This document shows, piece after piece, positions 23,687-36,600 of a stretch of 64,000 nt of DNA. Each line of letters starts with the position of its first letter. Position 1 is the first letter of the stretch. The notes beneath the pieces are model-generated. The model ran no database searches. It was not told the origin of the DNA and was given only the letters and a program-made list of their open reading frames with translations. Source of the DNA: Chlorops oryzae (Eukaryota; Arthropoda; Insecta; Diptera; Chloropidae); the NCBI GenBank assembly GCA_020466095.1, contig CM035807.1, positions 79,690,351 through 79,754,350 of the forward strand. The letters run 5' to 3'. The position numbers and the translations under genes are program-made.

Positions 23687-24605
23687 ATGTTTTTCCGTCG
23701 CATGTTCGCCCGGAAAGGTGAAATCGGTGAAATGGATGGCGCTGATGAAGGCGGCAACGATTTGGATGACACTGATGAGAATGACAACAACAGGAATTGG
23801 AGTGACTTTGAAGTCCAGCGAAGTCGTCAACGCACCAAGCGAACTGATGTTCGAAATGGCGATGGTGTTGCGACGGCTCCAGCTGCAATCACAACCTGTG
23901 ATTCGGCAAGTCGAAGGCAACGGAATAATTGTGGAAGTGCGAGCACGTCTGCTCTATCATTGCAATTGACACCGCTGTGGGAACATATCCTGCGAACGCG
24001 TACATTGCCGGAGAATGTTTGTCCTGCGAAAATGTTTACGGAGTTCAATGACCGTTTACGCGATCCAGAATGGCAAGTGCGGCAGCATGCTTTACGCGTT
24101 TTCGTTGATGTTCTTGTCGTTATGTGCTCACGTGCTGATGCCTATATGGAAACGATTATACCACAATTGGTAGAGAACCTGGGACATCCAGCCCCTACCG
24201 TGAGGAAGGGTGCTTTGGACTGTCTTCGGGTGTATCTGGCCGAAACAGCAATGCCAGAGACTATCATGCTGCAAGTGCTCGATATCGGACTGAATCAGAA
24301 AATAACGAATGAACCTTTTGGTGGACGCCTAACATGCGGTGTTATGCTATCCCTACCAGCGCTGGTTCAATCCACTCTACACACATCAAAACGGCATTTC
24401 ATACTGCGTGCCACAATTGAAATGTTATTACAGAAGATGAAGCAAGTAACGCATCAAGAAATCACACTTAAAGTACTCTCCAAAATTCGGGACCTAATAG
24501 GCGAATGCGAATTTATGGAATTTATGTGTCCTGGTACTTATCAAGAATTCGAACTGTTGTGCAATGTGTACAGTATTGGGAATGGTAGTGAGGATCACGA
24601 AGCAA
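23687..24605 (+). CDS. TOG gene exon 1: acidic N terminus and TOG1
   Basis: A short basic start is followed by an Asp/Glu/Asn-rich segment, then helical HEAT-like repeats including RLRDPEWQVRQHALRVF and HPAPTVRKGALDCLRVYLAE, typical of a TOG domain. The donor is GTAAGT at 24606, after one base of a codon. Reading past it gives only a short tail and a stop. Confidence 0.8.
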
Positions 24606-27600
24606 GTAAGTTCAAGCTTAGTAAATACAATCCCCAAATTGAACAGTTCTCCTAACGTATAATTTTGTAGAGATCCTGATCTATCTGATAAAATGAATGA
24701 TTTTATATGCTTATCTCCTTCTCTTTACCGCTCTTTAAACTTCTCTCTTCATCGTTCAAAATTCTTGAAAAAATATTTACAGAGACCAGTGATCGCTCGG
24801 CGTGGCATAACATTCCAAAACAGGTACCTCTAAACTGTTGGCGTTCGTCCGACGAAGAGCAAATGCTCGACTGTGCCTCTCATGGAAAAGTGATAATGGA
24901 GACTGAAATTAAAATCAATGACGATACTTTGACGATGCGTATCCTCGAGGCCAAAGACGACGAGTGCGACGAACCGACAGAAACCATAGTGAATTCAAGC
25001 AAATTAGAAGACAATGATTTCCCGAATAGCATGGAGGATGATGTTGTCTGCGGACGTCTTCCGAGCGCAAGAAGCGAACGTGAAATAATCGGTATTATAA
25101 ACATGCTGAGCGATTCGGAACTTGAGGATAACAATAAGGCAGAAGTGAAAAATTACACTTTGGTTACACCTCTAACACCTTCGAGAACACCGAAACGTGT
25201 TACTTTTGGTGGAGAAGTTGTCAAAATGCGTACTCCGGATAGCGATGCCACCTCGACCAATAATAGCAACAATAACAATGAAACAACCAAACCTGAGCCA
25301 TTTTTTACTAAAGTTATTGAAAATGGTTCTGAGCTACCAAGCGGTAATATACCAGCAAGTAAAACCAGTGAACTAACTGTAGAAATACCCAATGATAATA
25401 CAAAACCATTGTCACGTCCAAGAACGGCACAATCGCCAAAACGAAATCAAAATTTGGAATTTCAAAAAGATGTAGAAGAAATAATGATGGCCGGTGATTC
25501 GCCACAACCTCAATTCAAAAGACGTGATTCAACGGCCAGCCTCTCACCCCGCTCTTCGCCATTCAAACGTATCAGTATTAGTCCTGTCGATAGTATTATA
25601 AGTCCGAAGACCCAACATAAGGAAATCGAAGTGCTGCACAATCTTCAGCGTGATCCATCGCCAATACGTTTACGAAGTGCAAGGACCGTTGAACAAACCC
25701 CAGAAGCTGATACTGCGGTTGCGACGTTCGAGACGCTAGCATCAGAAGAGAAAGGTGCTAAAAGCAAGGAAACACCGCCGCCTCCAAAATCGTGGGAAGA
25801 TCTTGGAATTGTGGACTACGATACCATCGACGATCTACGCTCGGGGGTAAGTAAAAAAAAAAAGAAAATTAATGCATTTTGCTCTCAAAACTGAAAAAAT
25901 TCCAACTGTCCTTTCATAAGCAATTGAGTATTTTCTCCTTCCAAAGCCCAGTTTTCCCTCAACTTACAAGGTCGTTTATTTATCGATTTCCTTAATTTGA
26001 GAGCTGTTTTTTTTTTACGTATACCAAGACCCTCTTAAAATTCTAGAAACGACTTTACTTTAATATTTGAGAAAGCCAATTGCATTCTAGATGCCTGCCT
26101 AAACTTCTTCTTGCGAAACACGCAGCCTATTCACCCATTCACCGTGGCCTCAAATCTGCAACTCAATACATCGGCATAAAATGCATACTAAAAAAAAGAA
26201 AAGAAAAAAACAACAAAAAAAAAGGAAGAAGAAATTATGAACGAGCAAGTGGAGTACATTGAAGCTCAAATAATAACTTTAAATAAACACTCTTGGCCAT
26301 GTATGTACACCAAGTGAATAATAAACTCCGATGTGGGTCACTAGGATACGCAACACGGCCTGATGGAGTTTTGATATTCATAATTGTGCTCAATAAAATT
26401 ACATGGAAGCCCATTTTGAGGTTTTAAAATTTACAAAATCCAAACAATGTGTGTGTGCATAAGCCCATTTCAAAGGTCTGATAATATCAGTTGCGAATCC
26501 TATTATTATTTTATAATTTCTACTAACTAAACTACGATAAGCAATTCCGAGAAGCCATTCGACATGCAACAACTACATTTTCATATGCCAATGCTGAATA
26601 ATTAAAATGATACTTTCGTATTGTAACTAAATAGAGTTGCGGACCCCGGGATGGGCCGGGAAATTTAAATACGCAAGAAGAAGAAGAAGTATTGTATCTA
26701 AATAGAGTGACTTTTAAATTGTGCAAATCAGTGCAATGTTGGTATATTTATGTTATGTTTAGTCATGAATATACCTATATCCTCTTAAGTGGACACCCCT
26801 TGAAAACGGACACTTCTTGAGAATGCTCTAGCATTCCTACGTCTCAAATAGCTTCCTCTTAAGCGGACACCTTTGCTTAGCGGACACATTTTTAGGTCCC
26901 GTAGATGTCCGCTAAAAACAGAGTACATTTAACATGTAGTGATATCGGAGTTAACTACTCCTATGTCCAATAAAGTGTTCTTTGAGAAATCGAACTCATA
27001 GTTTCTTTTGGGAATTCTTTATTGTTTTATCCCTAAATATCGAAAGTCATGGAGAAAGGTTTTACCCTAGAATGTGATTTCACGTCACTTTTGTTTTGAT
27101 TTCGTGATATACGAGCAGATAACTTCGGTACGAGGACGTAAAAGCAGCTGGAGTAACGGTTGAAGTTTTTAAGTAATTCTCTCTAGGTGGCATAAGAAGG
27201 CCGAGGACTCCATACAAATGCACATATTGAATTCGAAATCAATATAGGAACTCATACCTATAGATGTTAAGATTTTGAAAAGGTGTTTCTTTCATATGAC
27301 CGTGCTTCGAGTATTTCTGTTCTAGGTACAGGAACTTCACAGAAATTAACTGCAAAATCGTCTAGAATTTAAAGCTGTCTGAAGATAATGACGTTTCAGA
27401 TATGTCCCAGTTTTCCCTTTCTCATTTGAAGATAAGAATAAATGTAGGTATAGTCTACATAATGATGGAGCAGAAATGCTGTAGAAACGGCTTTTAGGGT
27501 AGATGAAGTTTCTATACTTTTTTCGAATATAGTTGTTTGCATAGGTATGTCATCAGGTATATAATACCTATATAGAAATATTTAATTTCATTAAAACTTT

Positions 27601-30600
27601 GTTTATCCCAAACATATGATCCATATATCGGGAGATCCAGTGTAGCCTTTCAGTTTGGACAACAAATGTATGGCCGGCATCGGAGAATTCCCTCAAAAGA
27701 AGTTAAAAAGAGATTTAAAAAGTAATTGTAATCCCATAAAGAACGGTGCAAAGAACAAAATCTTATCGCATTCACATCAGTTTCAAAAAATCATAAAAAA
27801 TCTTTAAGACATTTGCATTGGCATTGCGTGCAGAAGTAGAAAAACTTTAGGAAAGTCACAAGTGAAAAGTATTGTTTAGGAGCTACCACACTTCACTTCA
27901 TGTTTTCAACTCAAGATTTCAGAGAGAAAAAAATAAATGATTAAGGGTGGTATTTTCAGTCAAACCCTGATAAAACCATACTCGACAACATACCTATGGG
28001 TATGATTAGCTTTATTAGTTTAAATATTTTTTATAAAACCAACACGTCATCTGTTTGATTTCTTTGTGATCCTGATAGACCATAGCACTGCAGGTATGCT
28101 AGTACTGGAGTTACACATCAAAGTTTTCCGATCAAACCCATTACTTCTCAAATAGGTTCTTTTTAAGTGGGCGCCTTGGTAAAGCGGAGATATTTTTAGG
28201 TCCCATAGCTGTCCTCTTAAGAAAGAGAACACTGTATACCACCGACGCAAAGTCCTATTGGATTTAAAAAAAACCTTCTCTTAATTACACTCCATAAAAT
28301 CAGCGCACGAATGTGTTAAAAACTACTTTTTCTAGGGAAATCTAATTTAAATTTTATCCACTAGAAAAGTGACCTATATAAGAACTATTCCTTTCTTAAT
28401 TTTTTTTATTGTTTTACTATTTTTAAAGAAGTTTTTGATGTGGTTTTTATTGTTTCGAGTCCTACGTTAAAAATACTGCATGCATTACTAGAATGCTGAC
28501 CGGGTGTTTTTTTTTTTTTTTTGCAACGGAACGCCCGCGAAGGGGATAATCTGCTTTAAGCAAATAATTCACTTAACCTAGTTTTTCATAAACAAACTCA
28601 TTTCATAAATTTTTCATCCCCTATGGAAGTATGGTTTCTCGCTGGTCTACACAATATTATTTATGACGGACGTAATTTTGTTAAATGGCGGCAAAAGCAA
28701 AATGTCTCTGCTGCAATTTACGACTCTCGTAATTTGACTGACCGTACAACTTTCATTTTCCAAGTACCTCTGCAGATTGACGTGAACCCATTTTTCGTGA
28801 AAATTTCCCAATTATTCCTGACTTGAGTGTTTTATATAAAATGTTTTTTTTTTTTTTTGTTGAACTCTACATCATTTTGCAATGCTTACTACACGACACC
28901 TGAAAATGTGATATGGCCCGAACACGATTTTGCTATGCAGTGGGGTCCGTGGAAGCCGGCACAGAAGCCGGCATTACGCCGGTCAAACGAAATCAACGGT
29001 TCGTTTACTGATATGCGTTATGTCCGTGCCTCCATTGTGGTTGCCATCTCTCTCGGCGCTTTAATAGTGCTGACGACTTTTCGGTTCGACTTCCTTCCTC
29101 TTCCCGGAATGTTGTTTCCATAAACAATACACACGCGGCAATTTGGTTAATGTTTTATTATTTCATTTTCGTTCTGACCCAGATTTAATGGGCGACAGTT
29201 GCCCGGTTTTTTCGTCGCGGTTTTTATTTAATTCGATTTTTATTTTATTTTATTTTAATTTTATTGTTGTTTTTTTTTTTTTTGCTGCATGATGGAAATC
29301 CGCTTTTTATTGTTACGCCTTTTAGTTTGTTTCTAAACAATTTGAATGCTCATTTATTAATTCAATTAAAAATTCTTCTCTTCTGAGGAAAATTTCATCG
29401 TTCCGAACGATTTCTTCGAATCGCCGTTGTTGAGGAAAAACGATTTGAAGTGTCCATGGAAAATTGTGAAATTTTCAGAGAATTATTTTCAATTAGTTTT
29501 TTATCGATTTTTCTACAATTAAGAAAAATAAATAATCTTCTTCGTAAACATCCTTAAGTGCGTCATAAACTTCTTTATACAGGGTGTTCCGGGTGTTAGT
29601 TTTTAAACCCCTTTTTTCGATGGTTAAACCGCAAATAAGGTATAGCATATATACTACGGATTTAAAGAAAATTGACTGCACATTCAAAAAAATAAGAAAA
29701 CCATGTGCTAATAGGACCTTATTCACCATAGGACCATATTATTAAAATGGCTCCCAAAGTAAAAAAAAAATTTAATTTTTTCAGTAGTTTTGATTTTGAG
29801 CTTTTATTTTTCCCTTAATGGCTCAAATTTTTACAAACGATTTAATTTTGCCGAAAATCCTATGCAATTGACTTTCAAACCTCATTACAGCTTTTACGAT
29901 AAACCATTATCGTGGGAGATTTTTTTTCTCGACTTCCTGATTTAAAGCTTTAAGGCCTTATAACTCCTCAGGATTTCATTTGCGACCCCCACCTTTCATA
30001 CGATTTTTTGTTCATCTTGGCCTCCTCCTACCATCCTTATAAAAAAAAGTACTTCCGCACGGAACACCCTGTATATGTATGTATGTACGTTCGATATACC
30101 CATAAAACTGCTGCGTTCATTACCCCGAAGAAAATGCCACTCAACATTTTTAGTCGCTGACATGACCCTTTCAATTTGTCGGATAAAGGTACGAGTAGTT
30201 ATAGGTAAAGTAAAGGGTCCAATCAAAAAGTAGTTGGATTTTTAACAAACAGAAACACAACCAGAAGGACCAGAGTTAAATATTTTATGAAAACTTGGAG
30301 GTTTTTTGAAATTGGGAGTAACAATTCCATCATCAGCGGCGTATAATGAGTGCTCAAGACTTTTTCGAATTGCGAGGCTTCACAAGGGAACACAACTTGT
30401 TATGTCAAGTCCCCTCCTAAATTATTTTACCGCATACCGGCCTGATCATCATCTATTGGGCAATTCCACGCAAAACGGTCCTTCAGGTCACATTCCGTCA
30501 CAGCCATTCTTAGCAGAAATATGGTAATTTCGTTGCTAAAATGTTGTTAAAAATTTTCATAATTATAAATCCTTTAGGATCACATCCTGTTTGTTTTAAA

Positions 30601-33600
30601 TATTATGAGCTTAAACCTAAAAAAAGTGAATGTGACGGGTGTGACTAAATGGAATACCCTTTTGTAAAAAATCCTTAATGTACCAAGGTGTTAATTCAGT
30701 TTTCTTACATCCAAGGCTTGATTGAAGCCGTCTCCCAACGAGCGATTGTCTCACAATTAAACTTATCAAGGCAATTTTATCTTCTTCAATGGACTTGTCA
30801 GACACCCACCTATAATAATCAGGGGTGTCACAGAATCCGATAGCTGTCGGAATTGGAATTTTAGTCGATTGAATTTTCATATATATCACATAGACATCCG
30901 GATAAAATAGGGTTCTGTGCAATTAAGAACCGATAATAGTTCCGATTCAAACCAACCAAAAACAACAAAATTTTTAAATTTTGTATGAAATTTCGATCGA
31001 TTTTAATTCCGATTCCGACGGCTATCGGATTCTTTGACAACCCTGAATATGTCATATAATGAAATGCAATGACATCCATCAAACTTCTATTATTGCCATT
31101 TTGGCAATCAGCTTTCTCTAAAAGATCCAAAAAGAATGAAGAAAATCATATTAAGTGATAAAAATAATTATTCCGGTTACTTTTTGATCGAACTTGGACA
31201 TTTCGTTTCATTAAAAACGATGAGCAACGACCATTGTAGCAGTCGAAAGCGTTTGAAATAAAACAGAAATGATTCCATTAAATCCATATGTGTCTACTGA
31301 ACTCAACATAACAAGGAATTCCAACAACTCACAATGGCAATTGGAATACCTGCGAGCAACTTTGCATAAAAATTCCATAAACTGAAAACTGCTGAAAACT
31401 CGAAGTATTTAACAAGTCAGCGTACCTACAGCCATGCAGTTCCTGGCCTTTGGGCCACGTAAAGTTTAAAGTTCAGGGACTGCATTATTATGAAAAATCC
31501 AAAGGACAAAGGATATTGCTGGTTAAATTTAACTTAACACTTAATTTAACCGTGGCATTTTAAAGCAAAATCGGACATACTTAATTCAAATGCCGAACAT
31601 TTGTTAGTCTTTAATGGGCAGTGAATACCTGATATTTAGACTTAACCCATTCTATTCGAATTATTTATAACGTGTTCTTTTGACATTAACCCAAATCAAT
31701 TTCATGCTGGACAGAGTGATCACGTCTAATTGATTTGATTTTCCTTCTTGACATACATATTACTTCAGAAGCGAGCTTCGACTACTTCAAAAATGGCCGT
31801 TCACAGCTGGTGCAACAAAAGGCGACAAATTATTTGGGTCACTTGCTCTAGGCGGTTTGGCGGAGGTTGGACGAATACGCACTGTTGCTGTTCGCACTCA
31901 ACTGAAAAAGGAAGTGTTATAATTGTGTACGTTCTTTTACATTAGGTACATGTTACCACATCACATTAAGTATTCATGTGCGTGCGTGCCAACGTCTGAG
32001 ACTTGCGGGGCAATGCCTTCAACGGTGGACGATGCTTATTAGGTTACTCGCTGAATCATTTTCTTAGAAATGAAAGGGTTTATACCCCAAAAGCATGTGC
32101 TACCTAATATCCGAAAAGAAATTGTTAAAAGGATCCTAATGGACTTTACAAAATAATTTTTATGCCATCAAAAGTTGTAAGAGAAAGTTGCGGAGGATAT
32201 TTAAAATTCTTTTTAAATTTCTCATTTTTTCGTTCTCTCTAACAGAGAATTTGGAAGCGTGCATAAAAACGACAGTAACGTGCTGTCAATCAAACAAACA
32301 CAACACGTCGTACCCTGTTCGAATAATAAAAAAAAATTATTACAATCACCTTTTGGCGTTCTTTTTAAGCCCCGCATCGATTGGGCACCTCTAAGACGAA
32401 ATTCCTTAACATGGCCAATAATAATACCAGTGACTTTCGAGCCGGAAAAAACTATCTTGTAGAAAAAGAAAAACACTAATATTTTGACAATGAAAATTCC
32501 TTTGAATGGCTTGAAGGACGTCTCTAATTGAAGTTTTGCGTGCGTTCGAAAATTTCGCTTAGACTCTAACTGGTGTCAATCTAAAAGATATAAGACTCTT
32601 ATATCCCTATTTGAATGATTACATCAACGTCTTTGAAGAATATAAAAACCATAAACAATAACTTTACTCCTCAACCTTAGAGGCTTTTCCAAACGCTATT
32701 CCTATTAGCCAAAAGAACTTTGCCATTTTAGCGGTCAGTAACCTGCGACTCACAAAATACCAAAAATTGCCCCATAGAAAGAGATTGTTCACATGGAAAA
32801 GTTCATTGAAGGACGTTGAAAGCCAAAAACAAACACAAACAAAAGAAAGCCAGTATAAGAGCATTTCCGTATGAGAGTTATGCTTCCTCGACGGTGATTA
32901 TGAAGTCAAAATAAAGTTCTTTGTAACATGTTTATTTCCTTGTTCTAGTCAGGCTTTTAAGACACGTTAATTACCCTAGGATGAAGAAATTATTCTCTAC
33001 CATATTGCCACAGAATTATTTAAAAAAAATATTTCAAAAAACTATATTAACTAATAATTTGGGTAAAATAGGAATTAAAGACTTTTTGCTTATATTTTCA
33101 GAATTGGCGCCATCGATTGCAGGGCGTACTCCAGCTCGAAGACGCACTACGATCGTCTGAGAATTTAGCAATAGTGCAGCCATGTCTGGACTCTCTGCTG
33201 CGTACATTATTATCCTCGGAACGGAATCAAGAGGTCGCCGAAGCAAAACACCTTCTCCTAGCCAATCTCATATCACGCCTGCCTTTGGATAATCTCGAGG
33301 ACCGAACTGTACAAATATTGACCGGACTTTGTCGTCAAGGCGGCGCTGGGGCCAATCGTGTATGCAAGTCGCTCATGCAACGTCTATTACCGGCTGTGAT
33401 TGTAGTCAAATTGACATCGCAGGAGTTTTTACATGCAAAGAGCTCAAGGGTAAGTGCATAGACAATTGCAATCAATCCGATTCCGCAACGAGAATCGTAC
33501 ATACAATTGGCCACGATTATTGAATTTTTTTTCTTTCATTTTTTCATTTTTTGAAATATTTTTTTTTTTTTTTGTTTTCTATCTCGTCTAACGTTCCAAT

Positions 33601-36600
33601 TGCATGCAATTATCGAGCGTTTCCGTTTTTCCATATACACATACACACTGAATTACTTAATTTACTTATCACCTACCTTCTGTTTAGTTTCGTGAACATG
33701 CACTCCAAATGGTCATGTACGCTCTGATGACACATCCAAGCACAAGTTTCGATACGGTAACATGCATTGGCAATGCAACTTTTTCTGCTCTCAATCGTAA
33801 ACGACGCGTTCGTCAAGCTGCCCTGGATGTCCTTGCCATATTGGGTGAGGTGACAACGGCACGTACGGTATTGGATGTTGTTGAACGCATTGCCGAAGAG
33901 ACCCAACGTGAAGATAGTGTGGCACTAGTGGCTGCTGTGAGAGCACGCTTGTCACGAAAGCAATTACCAATCGTCGCGGCCGATGGAACGGTTCAATATA
34001 CACTGCGATTGAATGGAATGATGGTCGGCAACGAGAGTGGCAATGGTCAATTGGGTCCGGATATTGAATGGATTACAGCTGGTGTTGGATCGGTTTCACC
34101 GAATTCGTTAAGGCGACGAGTACATCGAACGCGCAATTGTTCAAAACAGAGTTTTTGCTGCTTTGAAAGTAGCCAAAATAATGAAATTGGGTAAGACGAA
34201 GACGAATAGAAATATTCCTTTGTGGAACTGTAAATTTAAATTGTTTTCTTTTTTTTTTTAATAGAAACGTTCCAAATGCAGGATGTATTCAAAAGGATTT
34301 CAAAAATCTGGATGAACAGCAGCGATCCTATGGATTACATGTAAATTTTTCATATAATTTTAAGTTTTATTCAAAGATTTTTTCAACCCTCTGCAGCTGA
34401 CGCGGTAGTCTGAGAGACACTGCAAAACAGAAAATCTTGCGGGCGTCCGTAGCTACGATCCTAGCACTCTCTAAACAAAATCGCTTTTATCTCAAATTTT
34501 TGCTTTTTTTGCTTGAAAACTATTTACTCTTATAAGAAATAAGGCCAAGAACACGCCAGTCTGGCATTTCAATTGGCGAATCAGTTTGGAGATTAGATGC
34601 CTGTTAGAGGACACGTCAGCTGCATGAGGCTAACATTGCTCAAGCACTCTCATTTATAAAGAGTGTCCTTCTAGATAGAAAACCTTATTCTATTCTTAAC
34701 GTCCTCCCAGCGGGCAACGGTGCCTACCAATAGCTTACAAAGTATATGAGACTGTAAGTGACCTGAATATTTATAACCACAAAGTATACGAAATTGTGGG
34801 CCAACTGCCTGTCAATAGCTTACTTTATGTGGTGGTGGTATGAGTTCACTCTACAAAACGGCGTAGCTCGAAAAAAAGTATAACAGGATGTTATAAGAGG
34901 TCGAATGCATTACCGTCTACGGCCTACGAAATGCGTTACGGTTCATTGCTTCTGTAGGCAGCATTTCGGTCAAGGCCATATATCTTTGTATTTCGGACAT
35001 CTGTTTAACTTAGACTTGCTTAATCTTCATTGAATATATCCATCCCTGCACCTGTTATTGGCACTTCCATTTCGGTCTTGTTCCTAAGATCTCAAAAATT
35101 AATGATTTTTCTATACTATTTTCATGTGGTCCGTAATACAACCGTACTCACTATGAAGAAAATCACACTCTATATTATCTGCTTCCTTGAAAAAATCGAA
35201 TTTGCAATTAAAGGAAAATTTCCAAGAAAATGCGATTCACCTGAAGTCATTACCTACGATTCATGAGTAGGTACATACGGATATGAATTCTAAAATATTC
35301 AATCGCAAAGTCAATATTGATTTTTATAACTATTAAAACGCTGATTATTTTAAACTCGAATGTGCATGTTGCTTGAACACACTTAACCAAATTGTTTTTT
35401 AATCAGCTAAAACATCGTGGGAAAGAATTTAAATGCCGTGCCACAAACTCGATTTTATTCAATGCCAATACCACTCCTTGAAGAGGTCTTTGTGAAATCC
35501 CAGTTTTATAGGACCTAATGAATCATGACTAAGAAATTAGTTTTTGTTTTTGCTTTAAATTCATGGCCATAACAATGACCTTCAAAAACAAAAAAACAAA
35601 ATTTATCGGAAATATTCAAAGTGGTAATCTTCTATTATAATTATTTTAAAAATGGATAATTCAGTTGAAAAAAAGCAGACTTTTAATAATAGTTTTTGAA
35701 CAAAGAAAATAAGCACGTGGTGAGTGGGCGAACGTAAAAGGAATATGTTTATATGTACGTATATATATATATTAAAATTATTACCTCCGCCTCGCCGTTT
35801 TTACCCACCATTATTTAAAAATTTATAGGAAAAACCCGTTAAGGGTTGAAGTTTTCATTGTCGATAGAACTACTACGTTCTCTAAATCGTAATCACATAA
35901 ACAAAGTCCGTCCTGTGTATGCTTGCAAATAGCTTCTTAGCCACCTTAGCCATACATGCTAATGAATGCGCCATGGCATGGTATGGTATAATGTGTCGAA
36001 CGAAAATTTTCCTACGTAAGCTTGAATAAAACTTTTAAAAAAATATCAACAGTCTAGTGAGTCAGTAGTTATTCAACTTGCGTTGTGAATGGTCGAGGAA
36101 TTTCGAGGAAGAGAGTGTCGTGTGAAATAACTTGAAATTCAACTTGAAGAGAAGTTTCGATGGGAAATTCGAATGCAGAGAGCAACGGGTTAGATTCTGA
36201 AAGTTAAGCCACAAATGGTTTTACCATTTCTAAGCGATCCTTGTGCCAAATGTGGTTATACGAACAAACCGAAAATCTTGGAAATTTACCAAGCATATCC
36301 AACGTTCAATCTAGTTCCTTTAAATTTTACCGCTTGGGTGAGAATATTGAAATTAATTTGGATTTTTGTTTTTTTACATGTATTAATTTTGCATCAATAA
36401 TATCGATTCCTTTTTTATTTTTCCTAGGGTAACTATCAGTCCTACAAATTGCAACATGTTCTCGGTAGCAATTTTAGTCTAACGTCAAAGAAGGGAAGTG
36501 GTAAGTAATGCTTATCAATACTATAACCTACTGGCCTATATTTCTGGATTATGCGAATACCCAAAAAAATATGCATTGCCATATCCATAAGCCTATACGA

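Larger units (their letters stand above)
25847..33101 (+). other. TOG gene intron 2 (7.3 kb)
   Basis: Apart from the repeats and the possible micropeptide listed separately, I see no exon or RNA gene. ORFs at 28623-28826, 29493-29729, 30617-31130 and 31748-31945 lack family resemblance and lie in or near repeats. Confidence 0.6.

Noticed and set aside
36215..36400. Possible extra TOG exon with CAKCGYTNKPK
   Set aside because: No proper acceptor upstream, and exons 5 and 6 already join in phase; kept out of the model.
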